Position numbers and translations under genes: made by a program
Shown here: positions 18,353 to 27,564 of the stretch, piece after piece
Position numbering within the stretch: position 1 is the stretch's first letter
Layout of the letters: each line of letters opens with the position of its first letter
Notes under the pieces: model-generated
Told to the model about the DNA's origin: nothing
The model's input: only the letters and a program-made list of their open reading frames with translations
The model's database searches: none
NCBI GenBank assembly: GCA_937901965.1
Contig: CALGSW010000013.1
Location: 99,506-163,505, forward strand
DNA from: an uncultured Bacteroidota bacterium
GTDB taxonomy: Bacteria; Bacteroidota; Bacteroidia; Bacteroidales; UBA932
Length of the DNA stretch: 64,000 nt
Direction of reading: 5' to 3'

Positions 18353-19645
18353 ATGGAGAGGAGAAAGGTATTAATAATTACCTATTACTGGCCACCTTCA
18401 GGAGGGTCGGGAGTACAAAGATGGCTTAAGTTTACCAAATACCTCAGGGAGTTTGGATGGGAGCCGGTAATATACACCCCGGCAAATCCGGAGCTCATGG
18501 CTGTGGATAACTCTCTTGCCGCAGAGATTCCAGCGGGAGTCCAGGTAATCAGAAGAGATATTCTGGAGCCCTATTCTATATACAGAGCCCTTACCGGGAA
18601 GAAAAAGGGCGACATTAAGCCCGGATTTATAAATACCGGCGGAGGCACATCCCTATTCATAAGAAGCAACCTCTTCATCCCGGACCCAAAATGTCTCTGG
18701 ATAGCCCCTTCAAAAAGGTTCCTCAAAAGGTGGCTCAGAGAGAATCCTGTTGATGCTATAGTGAGCACCGGCCCGCCACATTCAATGCACCTTATCGCAA
18801 AGGGTGTGGCAAAATCGCTTAAAATTCCTTGGATAGCAGACTTCCGCGACCCGTGGACAAAGATGTTCACCTTCAAGTATATGAAATATTCAGCACCGGT
18901 TAAAGCCTTGCATACGTTACTGGAGAGGAGCGTTGTAAAGGGGGCCGATGTTGTGCTTACAGTTACATCTACCATTGCCGGGGAGCTTGAGGAGGTGAGG
19001 AGTGGTGAAGTGCCTGTCATAACAAATGGCTACGATCCGGCTGACTTCCCTAAGGGAGAGGCCAGGCTTGATAAGATGTTCTCATTAACATACACAGGCC
19101 TGTTTGTGAAGAGTCAGAATCCGGCTATACTATGGGATATCCTCTCAAAATGGGTTAAACGGGACCCTGAATTTGCGTCGGTTTTAAAGATACGTCTTGT
19201 GGGTCATACAGATGGGGCTATTTTGCAATCCATTGAGGAGGCAGAACTCACACCATACCTTGAAAGAATCGATTACATGTCTCACGATAAAGTGACCGAG
19301 CTTCAGAGCAGTTCTCAGCTATTGCTTTTGTCAGGAGGCATGGAGCCGGAAAGCAGAGGTATTCTTACAGGAAAATTCTTTGAATACCTGGCAGCAAGAA
19401 GACCTATACTCGGCTTTGGACCAAAAGGGGGAGATATGGATATTGCCCTCGGGGAGAGCGAGGGGGGAGCAATGTTTGACTACGATGACGTGAGTGGGTG
19501 CAGAAGATGGCTGGAGGATAGATATGCCGAATATCTTTCGGGTGCGGTACCACCAGCTGACGGGAACATTGAAAAGTACTCCAGAAAAGAGTTAACAAGG
19601 AGGCTAGCCCTCATACTTGACGAGATAACAAGAGAAAGAAAGTGA
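18353..19645 (+). CDS. Family 4-type glycosyltransferase
   Basis: The 430-residue protein starts at MERRKVLIITYYWPPSGGSG, a glycine-rich loop typical of GT-B glycosyltransferases of the GT4 kind. Further conserved parts are ADFRDPWT, the linker VITNGYDPADF and the donor-site region LLLSGGMEPESRGILTGKFFEYLAARRPILGFG. An upstream TTG (18344) is in frame but adds only three residues, so the ATG at 18353 is preferred. One base separates its stop from the YfhO gene, which is also a glycan-related membrane protein, so they may act in surface glycan synthesis. Confidence 0.88.
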   Translation: MERRKVLIITYYWPPSGGSGVQRWLKFTKYLREFGWEPVIYTPANPELMAVDNSLAAEIPAGVQVIRRDILEPYSIYRALTGKKKGDIKPGFINTGGGTSLFIRSNLFIPDPKCLWIAPSKRFLKRWLRENPVDAIVSTGPPHSMHLIAKGVAKSLKIPWIADFRDPWTKMFTFKYMKYSAPVKALHTLLERSVVKGADVVLTVTSTIAGELEEVRSGEVPVITNGYDPADFPKGEARLDKMFSLTYTGLFVKSQNPAILWDILSKWVKRDPEFASVLKIRLVGHTDGAILQSIEEAELTPYLERIDYMSHDKVTELQSSSQLLLLSGGMEPESRGILTGKFFEYLAARRPILGFGPKGGDMDIALGESEGGAMFDYDDVSGCRRWLEDRYAEYLSGAVPPADGNIEKYSRKELTRRLALILDEITRERK

Positions 19646-19646
19646 T

Positions 19647-22187
19647 ATGAAAAATCTGAAAATATGGCTGCCGTACGTGGCTGCTATCGCGCTGTTTTAT
19701 GTGCTTGCATACATGTTCACACCTCAGGTCTTCTCCGGAAAGGTTGTGAATCAGGGAGACATTGCCTCATGGAGAGGAATGGCAAATGAAATAATACAGT
19801 ACAACGAATCACACCCTGAAGAAGATCCGGCTCTCTGGACAAACTCAATGTTTTCCGGGATGCCTGCCACCACAATATCAGTAGTTTATGACGGAGACTA
19901 CACAGACATATTTTACAAAGCTATTCACAAGCTTACAGGTGAGAGACCTCCCAGTTATCTCCTTATAAGTATGGTGGGTGCCTTTCTCCTGTTTCTGTCG
20001 TTTGGAGTAAATCCATGGTTGTCAATAGTGGGTGCCATAGCTGTTTCGTTTGCAAGTTATAATATGCAGATAATTCAGGTGGGTCACAACTCAAAGATGG
20101 TCGCCATTGCTTTTATGCCATGGGTCCTTGCAGCAGTAGTCTATGCTTACAGAAAGAAGGCTTTGCTGGGTGCAATTCTGTTTGCATTTGCCCTGAGTTT
20201 TCAGATTAAGGCAAACCATCCGCAAATAACTTACTATTTGGCTATTATTGTTTTAGGCTATGGTTTTGCTCAGCTTTACAATCACATAATTGAGAAGAAA
20301 TTTGTGAAGTTCCTTAAAGTCTCTGCATTGCTGCTGGTGATGGGGGCATTAGGTATAGCAACCAACATAAACCACCTGTGGCCTACATACGAGTACTCAA
20401 AATATACTATGAGGGGCGGCTCAGAGCTGGCAAAAGAGCAGGGGAAACAGCAGGAGGGGCTGGATATTGGGTATGCAACCAGCTGGTCATATAGCCCGGA
20501 AGAGACTCCAAACCTTTTTATACCTAACTTCAATGGTGGGGCGTCGGCAGGGGAGCTGGACAGAGAGTCGGCTACATATAAAACCCTCAAGGGTGGTGGT
20601 TTTCAGGGGGCAGATCAGATTATTAAACAGATGCCTCTCTACTGGGGACCTCAGCCATTTACTGCAGGGCCTATGTATCTTGGTGCTGTAATGGTCTTTC
20701 TGTTTATTCTGGCACTATTCATGATGGGGGGTGCCATAAAATGGTGGGCGCTGATAGTTACGCTTCTTGCCATACTGCTTTCATGGGGGTCAAACTTTTT
20801 GCCTCTCACAGAATTTTTCTTCAGGCACATCCCTATGTATAACAAGTTCCGGACGGTCTCCATGGTCCTTGTGATCCTTCAGGTGATGGTACCGCTAATG
20901 GGAATACTGGTTGTGGACAAATTGATTAAAAACAATGAATCAGGTGGAGTAGAAAGCAAGAAATTTAAGATCTCTGTCATCGGGGCTCTGATACTTACAG
21001 CCGGTTTTGCTCTGCTTGTTATGCTGATTCCTTCTATCGCAGGGTCGTTCACATCTGCAGGCGACGGCAATCTTCCGGCGGAGATTCAGGCCTCACTTGC
21101 AGTTGACAGGGCCTCGCTGCTCTCATCTGATGCACTACGCTCGCTGTTCTATATTCTAGCAACAGCTGCGCTTTTGTGGTATATGTTTGGCAGAAAGAGG
21201 GACGCTGCAAAGGCCGGTGGTTTGTCGGCGGATAAAACGAGACTTATTGTATATAGTGTAATCGGTCTACTTGTCCTTGCAGATATGTGGGGAGCCGGAA
21301 AGAGATACCTTAATGATTCACATTTTATTAAAAACAGGGAGTTTGAGCAGCAGTATGCTCTCCGCCCGGTTGATAATGTGATACTACAGGACAAAGACCC
21401 TAACTACAGAGTTCTGGATCTAAGTATAAACACATTCAACGACTCACACGTTAGCTACCATCACAAAACCATTGGCGGCTACAGTCCGGCAAAGCTTCAG
21501 AGGTATCAGGACATGATAGATTATCATATTATGCCTGAAATGCAGAAAATTGCAAAGTCAATGTCCGGGATAAAGACTCTTGAAGAGGCACAGATAATGG
21601 TTGATCAACTTGCGATACCGGCTCTTAATATGCTTAACTCAAAGTACATAGTAATAGGTGCCGATAATCCGCCTCTTCTCAACAATAACGCTATGGGTAA
21701 CTGTTGGTTTGTTGACTCTGTTGCATGGGCAGGCAGTAATCTGGATGAAATTAATTCAATTGCAAAGTTTGACCTTAGGAAAATAGCCATTATTTCAGAG
21801 GAGTTCAGGGCAGCGGCAGAAAGCAAAACAATTGCCGACTCGCCTGCATTTGAGGATGTAATAAGGCTCACAAGCTACTCTCCAAACAAACTCACCTATG
21901 AGTGCGAAGTCTCATCAGACAGGGTTGCAGTGTTTAGCGAGGTGTGGTATCCGGCCGGATGGATTGCAACTATTGACGGGAAACCTGCGGATATTGTCAG
22001 AGCTGACTACACTTTAAGAGCTCTTAAGGTTCCTGCTGGAAGTAAAAGTATTGAATTTGAATTCAGACCGGATTCATTCTACAAAGGAGCAAACTACTCT
22101 AGAATTGCTTCCGGAGTGCTTCTGATTCTACTTGCTTTAGGGGTGGGGCTGGAGGTATTCAGACGCGGCAGGGGCAAGAGCCTTTGA
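19647..22187 (+). CDS. YfhO-family polytopic membrane protein
   Basis: The 846-residue protein carries a dozen or so hydrophobic helices in two blocks (about residues 8-470 and 820-842) around a soluble region rich in FNDSHVSYHHKTIGGYS and AQIMVDQLAIPALNMLNSKYI. The short terminal soluble domain (VAVFSEVWYPAGWIATIDG...SIEFEFRPDSF) is a feature of YfhO proteins. YfhO in Firmicutes glycosylates lipoteichoic acid; in Bacteroidota the substrate is not known. Its 3' end overlaps the convergent ppa gene by 29 bases. Confidence 0.9.
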   Translation: MKNLKIWLPYVAAIALFYVLAYMFTPQVFSGKVVNQGDIASWRGMANEIIQYNESHPEEDPALWTNSMFSGMPATTISVVYDGDYTDIFYKAIHKLTGERPPSYLLISMVGAFLLFLSFGVNPWLSIVGAIAVSFASYNMQIIQVGHNSKMVAIAFMPWVLAAVVYAYRKKALLGAILFAFALSFQIKANHPQITYYLAIIVLGYGFAQLYNHIIEKKFVKFLKVSALLLVMGALGIATNINHLWPTYEYSKYTMRGGSELAKEQGKQQEGLDIGYATSWSYSPEETPNLFIPNFNGGASAGELDRESATYKTLKGGGFQGADQIIKQMPLYWGPQPFTAGPMYLGAVMVFLFILALFMMGGAIKWWALIVTLLAILLSWGSNFLPLTEFFFRHIPMYNKFRTVSMVLVILQVMVPLMGILVVDKLIKNNESGGVESKKFKISVIGALILTAGFALLVMLIPSIAGSFTSAGDGNLPAEIQASLAVDRASLLSSDALRSLFYILATAALLWYMFGRKRDAAKAGGLSADKTRLIVYSVIGLLVLADMWGAGKRYLNDSHFIKNREFEQQYALRPVDNVILQDKDPNYRVLDLSINTFNDSHVSYHHKTIGGYSPAKLQRYQDMIDYHIMPEMQKIAKSMSGIKTLEEAQIMVDQLAIPALNMLNSKYIVIGADNPPLLNNNAMGNCWFVDSVAWAGSNLDEINSIAKFDLRKIAIISEEFRAAAESKTIADSPAFEDVIRLTSYSPNKLTYECEVSSDRVAVFSEVWYPAGWIATIDGKPADIVRADYTLRALKVPAGSKSIEFEFRPDSFYKGANYSRIASGVLLILLALGVGLEVFRRGRGKSL

Positions 22188-22719
22188 ATAACTTGTCGTA
22201 GAGTTCAAATGCCTCGTTAAGAATCTTAATGGCGGTGCGTTTGTCAAGGAACTTCTCAACAACTACAGTTTTGTTCTCAAGTTTTTTGTAATCTTCAAAA
22301 AAACTGAACATCTCTGAAATTGAGTGATTAGGAAGTTCAGATATGTCATTAAAATGGCTTACACTCGGGTCACCGGCTGCCACTGCAATGATTTTATCAT
22401 CTGCCTCACCTCCGTCAAGCATTCTCATAACCCCAATAACCTTTGCCGGTACAATTGTAAGCGGGACTACCTCAATCTGAGACAGGATAAGAATGTCAAG
22501 AGGGTCTTTATCACCACAATAGGTTTGAGGGATGAATCCGTAGTTAGCAGGGTAGTATACAGATGTGTACAAAACCCGGTCAAGTCTGAGCAGTCCGCTC
22601 TCCTTGTCAAGCTCATATTTTGCTCTGCTTCCTTTGGGAATCTCAATTACTCCGTTTACAATATTTGGAAGTTTATCTCCTGGCGAAACACAGTGCCAGG
22701 GATTGAAACTGTTTGTCAT
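22159..22719 (-). CDS. ppa: Inorganic pyrophosphatase (family I)
   Basis: The 186-residue enzyme hydrolyses pyrophosphate and so drives biosynthetic reactions. The family I signature is present: IEIPKGSRAKYELDKESG, YPANYGFIPQTYCGDKDPLDILIL (with the metal-binding aspartates DKDPLD) and GEADDKIIAV. Cytoplasmic; no signal peptide. The gene is convergent with the YfhO gene and divergent from a small membrane protein gene. Its last residues (CPCRV) overlap the YfhO 3' end. Confidence 0.96.
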   Translation of the reverse strand: MTNSFNPWHCVSPGDKLPNIVNGVIEIPKGSRAKYELDKESGLLRLDRVLYTSVYYPANYGFIPQTYCGDKDPLDILILSQIEVVPLTIVPAKVIGVMRMLDGGEADDKIIAVAAGDPSVSHFNDISELPNHSISEMFSFFEDYKKLENKTVVVEKFLDKRTAIKILNEAFELYDKLFKGSCPCRV

Positions 22720-22741
22720 AGCTGTCTTTTAGGTTAATGTT

Positions 22742-22770
22742 CAAAATTACAAAAAGAGTGGTTATCTTTG
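22742..22770. promoter_or_regulatory. Divergent -7 boxes between ppa and 22780 gene
   Basis: Minus-strand TAATTTTG (22742-22749) lies 23 bases before the ppa start. Plus-strand TATCTTTG (22763-22770) lies nine bases before the ATG at 22780. Both fit TAnnTTTG, but neither has a -33 box at the expected distance. Confidence 0.4.
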
Positions 22771-22779
22771 CACTAAATT

Positions 22780-23199
22780 ATGAATAAGAGCAAAAAGATA
22801 ATATTCAACAACTCACTGCCTGCAAATGTTGCAGCAGCAGCTCTTATTGTTGTAATTGCCATTCTTACATTAATCACTACACCTTATGGTGTGGCTCAAA
22901 AAACAGGTACAGCAACAGACGGATATGCTTATACTGCTAGTTTTCAAAGTCATGGCTCAATGCTCTCCTCGTCGTCTGCCTCAGTTCCGGCAATAACAGA
23001 GACACCGCAGGCTGCACCGGCAGCAAAGAGTGGAGGCTCATTTATGTTTGTTAAATTATCTGCCTCATCACTACTGAAGCAAAGAGATATTGAAAACATA
23101 TACAGAAAAGCAACAGTAATTTCAGGAGAGGCTAAGTCCGCTTCGCTGGAGCCACTTAAAAGGTATTTCGTCTTCGCAATCAGAGAGATTATAATTTAG
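22780..23199 (+). CDS. Small membrane protein of unknown function
   Basis: The 139-residue product is not recognised. A single hydrophobic helix (about residues 16-38, NVAAAALIVVIAILTLITTP) is followed by a serine/alanine/proline-rich stretch (SSSSASVPAITETPQAAPAA) and a basic C terminus with KYRKA-like amphipathic sequence. It may be a signal-anchored periplasmic protein. It has its own promoter-like box and is followed by another small membrane protein. Confidence 0.6.
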   Translation: MNKSKKIIFNNSLPANVAAAALIVVIAILTLITTPYGVAQKTGTATDGYAYTASFQSHGSMLSSSSASVPAITETPQAAPAAKSGGSFMFVKLSASSLLKQRDIENIYRKATVISGEAKSASLEPLKRYFVFAIREIII

Positions 23200-23204
23200 T
23201 TCAG

Positions 23205-23245
23205 GTCTTAGAAAAAGAGTTTCCATTTATTAATTTTTTTAAGAC
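23205..23245 (+). other. Stem-loop between two small membrane-protein genes
   Basis: GTCTTAGAAAAA (23205-23216) is complementary with one mismatch to TTTTTTTAAGAC (23234-23245). The hairpin ends six bases before the next ATG. It could attenuate transcription or affect ribosome access, but it is AT-rich and weak. Confidence 0.3.
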
Positions 23246-23251
23246 TAAAAT

Positions 23252-23755
23252 ATGAACACAGATAATATCACAACAAATGATGTGAGAGAGATTTCACATC
23301 CACAGGTTGCCAAAAGGGCAAACATTACAATAATTACATCATCGCTAATTCTTATTCTGGCAGGAATCATTGCACTGGTTCTGTGGTCAGCCACAGCAGG
23401 AGCTGTAATAATAGTTGCCGGAGCAATAACCTACTTAATTAAACCAAAAATTGAGGTATATGAACCTACCGGCTGTCATATTGGAAGGAGAACATTTTAT
23501 GTTACCTCTGAAAAAAGTCAGGCAATCAAGACAATACTTGAAGGAGAACTTAATGACTCCGTAGAGGCTCTTCAATTCCTGCAGCAGGGAGGAACAAGAC
23601 TTGATGTTCTTTTAACAAAAGACAAGGATTTTGCCGCATGGCAACTCTTCCATTTTGTACCTCACAAATATGAGCCAATGAGTAAAGTGTACACACTTAC
23701 CGGCCCTCCGGCAGTACAATTCGCCAGATTTATTGACAGGTCTGCAAAAGTCTGA
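23252..23755 (+). CDS. Two-helix membrane protein of unknown function
   Basis: The 167-residue protein has two adjacent hydrophobic segments (about 28-65: IITSSLILILAGIIALVL and ATAGAVIIVAGAITYLI) and a soluble C-terminal half with GCHIGRRTFYVTSE and LDVLLTKDKDFAAWQLFHFVPHKYEP. No family is recognised. It lies 52 bases after another small membrane protein gene and converges on the NSS symporter. Confidence 0.65.
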   Translation: MNTDNITTNDVREISHPQVAKRANITIITSSLILILAGIIALVLWSATAGAVIIVAGAITYLIKPKIEVYEPTGCHIGRRTFYVTSEKSQAIKTILEGELNDSVEALQFLQQGGTRLDVLLTKDKDFAAWQLFHFVPHKYEPMSKVYTLTGPPAVQFARFIDRSAKV

Positions 23756-23767
23756 CCCGGCAGAGCA

Positions 23768-25132
23768 CTAGAATAGTTTTATAAAGCCGATGGAGCTGAG
23801 GAGCACAAGTGCTATTGCGATAGGGGCCAGGAACCGAATGGTGAAAAGCACCCACTTAAGGATAAAACCTTTAATTGCAATAGAACCCCCGTTTGTGAGT
23901 TCGTCCAGTACGTCGGCTTTCTTCATTCTCCATCCTACAAACATAACAACAAGCAACCCGCCAACAGGAAGAAGAATGTTTGAAGAGGTGTAATCAAACA
24001 GGTCAAAGAATGTCTTGCCGAATATTTTTACATCTGCAAGCACTCCGTTTGAAAGAGAGCTAAGGGTACCAAATACGCCTATAATTGAGAATGCAATGAG
24101 TACAGCTGCCTTACGGGTAAGTTTCAGCTCTTCCGTAAAGTAAGCTACAATAACTTCCAGCAGGGAAATTGCCGATGTTATTGCTGCAATGAAAAGGATG
24201 AAGAAGAAGGCTGCTGAAATAAAATTGCCAAGAGGTAACTGGCCAAAAATCTGAGGCAGGGTTATGAAAACGAGGCTTGGGCCCTGACCGGGAGAGATTC
24301 CAAATGCAAAAACTGCAGGCATAACCGCGAGACCGGCAAGTATGGCAAAACCCGTATCAGCAGCCGCAGTCATTAATGAGATCTTAAAGAGATTCTCGTT
24401 TTTCTTGACATAAGATCCGTAAGTTATGATGCATCCCATTCCAAGACTTAGAGAGAAGAATGCCTGTCCAAGTGCGGCAAGAAGTGTGGCACCGGTTATC
24501 TTAGAAAAATCCGGATAGAAAAGGAACTTAATACCTGCGGATGACCCATCAAGAGTAATTGATCTTACTGCAAGGAGCAGAACAAGAAAGAAGAGAGCCG
24601 GCATTAGAATTTTTGAATATTTCTCAATCCCGTTTTTGATTCCGGCAACAACAATCAAGGCAGAAAGGCCAAGAAATACAAGATGATATATGATAGGTAC
24701 CAGTGTTGTGGTGGAGGCCTCCTTAAACTGACTCTCTAGATTTGAACTGTTAGAGGTTAAAAAATCTGCAGAGAATGATTTAAAAATATATTCAATTGTC
24801 CACCCCCCTACAACGCTGTAGAAAGCCATTATACATATTGATGCAACCACACTTATAACTCCTATGGATATAAAAGGTGATTTGGGGGCAAGCTTGTTTA
24901 TTGCTCCAAATACATTTGATTGCGCTCTGCGGCCTATTATAAATTCAGAAAACATTATTGGAAGGCACAGGAGCACCACACATAAAAGATATATAATGAT
25001 AAATGCAGCTCCGCCGTTTGTTCCCACCAGATATGGAAATCTCCACAGGTTTCCGAGCCCTACGGCAGAGCCTGCTACTGCCACCAGTACTCCAAAGCTG
25101 CTGCCAAAGCCATCACGTTTTATTTCAGACAT
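23768..25132 (-). CDS. Neurotransmitter:sodium symporter (NSS/SNF) family transporter
   Basis: The 454-residue protein is an NSS-family transporter with the LeuT fold, importing amino acids or similar solutes with Na+. The hallmark is in helix 1: SAVGLGNLWRFPYLVGTNGG, including the unwound substrate/Na+ site. The order of helices fits eleven to twelve spans (for example LLCVVLLCLPIMFSEFIIG, VSVVASICIMAFYSVVGGW and ALGQAFFSLSLGMGCIITYG). It is divergent from the FabK/nitronate monooxygenase gene; overlapping promoter-like boxes lie between them. Confidence 0.93.
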   Translation of the reverse strand: MSEIKRDGFGSSFGVLVAVAGSAVGLGNLWRFPYLVGTNGGAAFIIIYLLCVVLLCLPIMFSEFIIGRRAQSNVFGAINKLAPKSPFISIGVISVVASICIMAFYSVVGGWTIEYIFKSFSADFLTSNSSNLESQFKEASTTTLVPIIYHLVFLGLSALIVVAGIKNGIEKYSKILMPALFFLVLLLAVRSITLDGSSAGIKFLFYPDFSKITGATLLAALGQAFFSLSLGMGCIITYGSYVKKNENLFKISLMTAAADTGFAILAGLAVMPAVFAFGISPGQGPSLVFITLPQIFGQLPLGNFISAAFFFILFIAAITSAISLLEVIVAYFTEELKLTRKAAVLIAFSIIGVFGTLSSLSNGVLADVKIFGKTFFDLFDYTSSNILLPVGGLLVVMFVGWRMKKADVLDELTNGGSIAIKGFILKWVLFTIRFLAPIAIALVLLSSIGFIKLF

Positions 25133-25159
25133 AGTTCTTCAAGTTTAAGTTGCCGGAAG

Positions 25160-25183
25160 CAAAGATAAAAATTTGTACTTTTG
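25160..25183. promoter_or_regulatory. Overlapping divergent promoter boxes
   Basis: Minus-strand TATCTTTG (25160-25167) for the symporter and plus-strand TACTTTTG (25176-25183) for the oxidoreductase lie eight bases apart in a 60-bp intergenic region, so the two promoters must share bound polymerase or regulator space. Confidence 0.45.
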
Positions 25184-25192
25184 TTAATACAT

Positions 25193-26113
25193 ATGGATAA
25201 CAGAGTTTGCAAATTATTTGGAATTAAATATCCCATCATTCAGGGCGGGATGGTTTGGTGCAGCGGATGGAAGCTGGCATCGGCGGTGAGCAAAGCCGGA
25301 GGGCTAGGGCTCTTGGGAGCAGGATCTATGCATCCTGAGAACCTGCGCCATCACATAGTAAGCTGCCGCGAAGCACTTACTGAAAATGGAGTAACACTTC
25401 CCTTTGGAGTAAATGTACCACTCCTATATCCTCAGATAGAGGAAATTATGAATATTATAATTGAAGAGAGGGTTCCAATAGTATTTACATCTGCAGGCAG
25501 CCCAAAAAAATGGACGTCGGTCCTTAAGGGGCACGGAATCAAAGTGGCACATGTGGTTTCAAGCAGCACTTTTGCTTTTAAGTGCCAGGAGGCAGGTGTT
25601 GACGCTGTTGTTGCTGAGGGGTTTGAGGCCGGCGGACACAACGGACGGGAGGAGACAACAACCTTTTGTCTTATTCCGGCAGTAAGGGAGGTAATTAACA
25701 TCCCACTTATTGCTGCAGGCGGGGTTGCAACAAAGGCTCAATTTAATGCAGCATTGGCATTAGGTGCTGAGGGGGTTCAGATAGGCACACGCTTTGCGCT
25801 TTGCAAGGAGAGTTCGGCACATGAAAACTTCAAAATCCGCTGCCGCGGACTAAAAGAGGGCGAAACAAAACTTCTTCTCAAAAAACTGGCCCCTACACGT
25901 CTTGCAGACAACCGGTTTTCAGCTGCAGTAATTGAGGCAGAAAACAGAGGAGCCACTGCAGAGGAGATGGATACACTTCTGGGTAAAGGGCGTGCAAAAG
26001 CAGGTATCTTCCTGGGCGACCTTGATGAAGGGGAGCTTGAGATAGGGCAGATAGCCACTCTGGTGAGGCGTGAGGAGAGTGCGGAGGAGATAATTAAAGA
26101 TTTAATAGGCTAA
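25193..26113 (+). CDS. Nitronate monooxygenase / FabK-like flavin oxidoreductase
   Basis: The 306-residue protein is an FMN-binding TIM-barrel enzyme of the nitronate monooxygenase/FabK (enoyl-ACP reductase II) family. Motifs are YPIIQGGMVWCSGW, SKAGGLGLLGAGS, the phosphate-binding AEGFEAGGHNGREETT and IAAGGVATKAQFNAALALGA with QIGTRFA. The usual active-site histidine of the family lies in EAGGHNG. Which reaction it catalyses cannot be decided from sequence alone. A TTG at 25181 is in frame, but the ATG (MDNRVCKLFGIKYP) begins the conserved region. Confidence 0.88.
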   Translation: MDNRVCKLFGIKYPIIQGGMVWCSGWKLASAVSKAGGLGLLGAGSMHPENLRHHIVSCREALTENGVTLPFGVNVPLLYPQIEEIMNIIIEERVPIVFTSAGSPKKWTSVLKGHGIKVAHVVSSSTFAFKCQEAGVDAVVAEGFEAGGHNGREETTTFCLIPAVREVINIPLIAAGGVATKAQFNAALALGAEGVQIGTRFALCKESSAHENFKIRCRGLKEGETKLLLKKLAPTRLADNRFSAAVIEAENRGATAEEMDTLLGKGRAKAGIFLGDLDEGELEIGQIATLVRREESAEEIIKDLIG

Positions 26114-26130
26114 GAGAGCTGAATATAAAA

Positions 26131-26155
26131 CGAAAGGCCTGTCTCACGACAGGCC
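26131..26155 (-). terminator. Rho-independent terminator for the superoxide dismutase gene
   Basis: An 8-bp stem (GGCCTGTC at 26136-26143, GACAGGCC at 26148-26155) with a four-base loop is followed on the minus strand by TTTCGTTTTATA. On the plus strand it is followed by C-rich sequence, so it mainly serves the minus-strand gene, although the two genes converge here. Confidence 0.75.
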
Positions 26156-26182
26156 CCTCTACCCTAATTCAAACTTAACTAA

Positions 26183-26890
26183 TTACTTAACTATAGAATC
26201 GTACTTTTTAGAGACAGCTTCCCAGTTTATTACATTCCAGAAAGCTTCTGTATAGTCAGGGCGCTTATTCTGATATTTCAGATAGTACGCATGCTCCCAG
26301 ACATCCATACCAAGGATAGGTGTTCCGTGCTTCTCGGCTACGTCCATAAGAGGGTTGTCCTGATTTGGAGTAGATGATACGAACAGTTTACCGTCCTTGT
26401 CTACACTAAGCCATGCCCAGCCGCTTCCAAAGCGGGTTTTGCCGGCGTCCGTAAATTGTTTCTTTAGCTCGTCCATTGATCCGAAAGTCTTCACAATTGC
26501 AGCCTCCAGTTTTGCCGATGGCTTGCCACCGTTTACTTTCATAACCTCCCAGTAGAGATTGTGGTTGTAATAACCGCCTCCGTTGTTGCGCACTGCAGCC
26601 GGGTATTTGCTCATATTTGCAAAAACCTCCTCAAGAGATTTGTTCTCCATATCGGTTCCCTTTACAGCGTTCATCATATTGTCAAAATATGCCTTGTGGT
26701 GTTTGCTGTGGTGAATCTCCATTGTCATCTTGTCAATGAATGGCTCAAGTGCATCGTAGGCGTAAGGTAAGTTGTGAAATTCCAGTTTGTTTATGGTTGT
26801 CATTGCTATATCTTTTTTATTATTATTCTTTTGTGAATATCCGGCAAAAGGCAGAGCCGCAATTGCCAGCATCATCATTAACTTTTTCAT
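26183..26890 (-). CDS. Fe/Mn superoxide dismutase with N-terminal signal peptide
   Basis: The 235-residue protein is an iron/manganese superoxide dismutase. After residue 30 it shows the usual SOD N-terminal segment (LPYAYDALEPFIDKMTMEIH...HHKAYFDN), then TRFGSGWAWLSVD, NQDNPLM and the metal ligand motif GMDVWEHAYYLKYQN. Ahead of the domain is an apparent signal peptide (LMMMLAIAALPFAGYSQ) and a lysine/asparagine linker. An internal ATG at Met30 (26803, MTTINKLEFHNLPY) would give an ordinary cytosolic enzyme. Metal preference (Fe, Mn or cambialistic) cannot be fixed from the motifs alone. Confidence 0.93.
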   Translation of the reverse strand: MKKLMMMLAIAALPFAGYSQKNNNKKDIAMTTINKLEFHNLPYAYDALEPFIDKMTMEIHHSKHHKAYFDNMMNAVKGTDMENKSLEEVFANMSKYPAAVRNNGGGYYNHNLYWEVMKVNGGKPSAKLEAAIVKTFGSMDELKKQFTDAGKTRFGSGWAWLSVDKDGKLFVSSTPNQDNPLMDVAEKHGTPILGMDVWEHAYYLKYQNKRPDYTEAFWNVINWEAVSKKYDSIVK

Positions 26891-26928
26891 GCGTTATGCT
26901 TTTCGTTAATTGTTATGACTTATAAACA

Positions 26929-26958
26929 CAAAAAAGAGCCCAAGGTTTCTTAGGCTCT
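26929..26958 (-). terminator. Rho-independent terminator downstream of thyA-folA
   Basis: On the minus strand a nine-base-pair stem (GAGCCTAAG and CTTGGGCTC, one T-G wobble) encloses AAAC and is followed by TTTTTT. It lies about 45 bases beyond the folA stop and 40 bases before the dismutase start, so it ends the thyA-folA transcript. Confidence 0.9.
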
Positions 26959-27003
26959 CTCTATGGGTTAATAGCTTTTATCTATATGACTCTGTTCGCT
27001 GAT

Positions 27004-27507
27004 TTATTTTATGCGTTCAAACACGATAAACTCAAACGGCCGCTCAAACTTCTCGCCCTGCTCAAAGCTCTCGCGCCCAATCTCTTGCCATGCCTTCTCA
27101 TCAAAAGCAGGGAAAAATGTGTCCGCATCAGATACATTTATATGAACCCTTGTAAGATATATTTTGTCTGCCAGAGGAAGTGCCTGCCTGTAAATCTCTC
27201 CGCCACCTATAATGAATACCTCTTCACTGCTGTTTCCAGCTCCGCCTGAAGCAGAGAGAGCCTCCTCCAGCGAGGGAAACACCTCTGCCCCCGCAAGAGA
27301 GTCGGCCTTAAGAGAGCGACTGATAACAATATTGCGGCGGTTTGGAAGAGGTCTTCCTATGGACTCCCAGGTTTTGCGCCCCATTATCACAGTATGTCCG
27401 GCGGTAATCCGTTTGAAATATTTCAGGTCTTCCGATATGTGCCACAGCAGATTATTGTCCTTCCCTATGGCTAGATTGTCCGCAACTGCAACAATTATTG
27501 AAATCAT
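27004..27507 (-). CDS. folA: Dihydrofolate reductase
   Basis: The 167-residue enzyme reduces dihydrofolate with NADPH, recycling the folate used by the neighbouring thymidylate synthase. The family pattern is complete: ISIIVAVADNLAIGKDNNLLWHISEDLKYF (substrate/Met20 loop region), GHTVIMGRKTWESIGRPLPNR, NIVISRS and FIIGGGEIYRQALPLADKIYLT. It lies 57 bases downstream of thyA on the minus strand; the pair is a common operon and ends in a good terminator. Confidence 0.97.
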   Translation of the reverse strand: MISIIVAVADNLAIGKDNNLLWHISEDLKYFKRITAGHTVIMGRKTWESIGRPLPNRRNIVISRSLKADSLAGAEVFPSLEEALSASGGAGNSSEEVFIIGGGEIYRQALPLADKIYLTRVHINVSDADTFFPAFDEKAWQEIGRESFEQGEKFERPFEFIVFERIK

Positions 27508-27564
27508 AAAATTATTTTTGTAAAAAGTTGATAACTAAGCAATCACCAGAAATAACGGCGTTGT

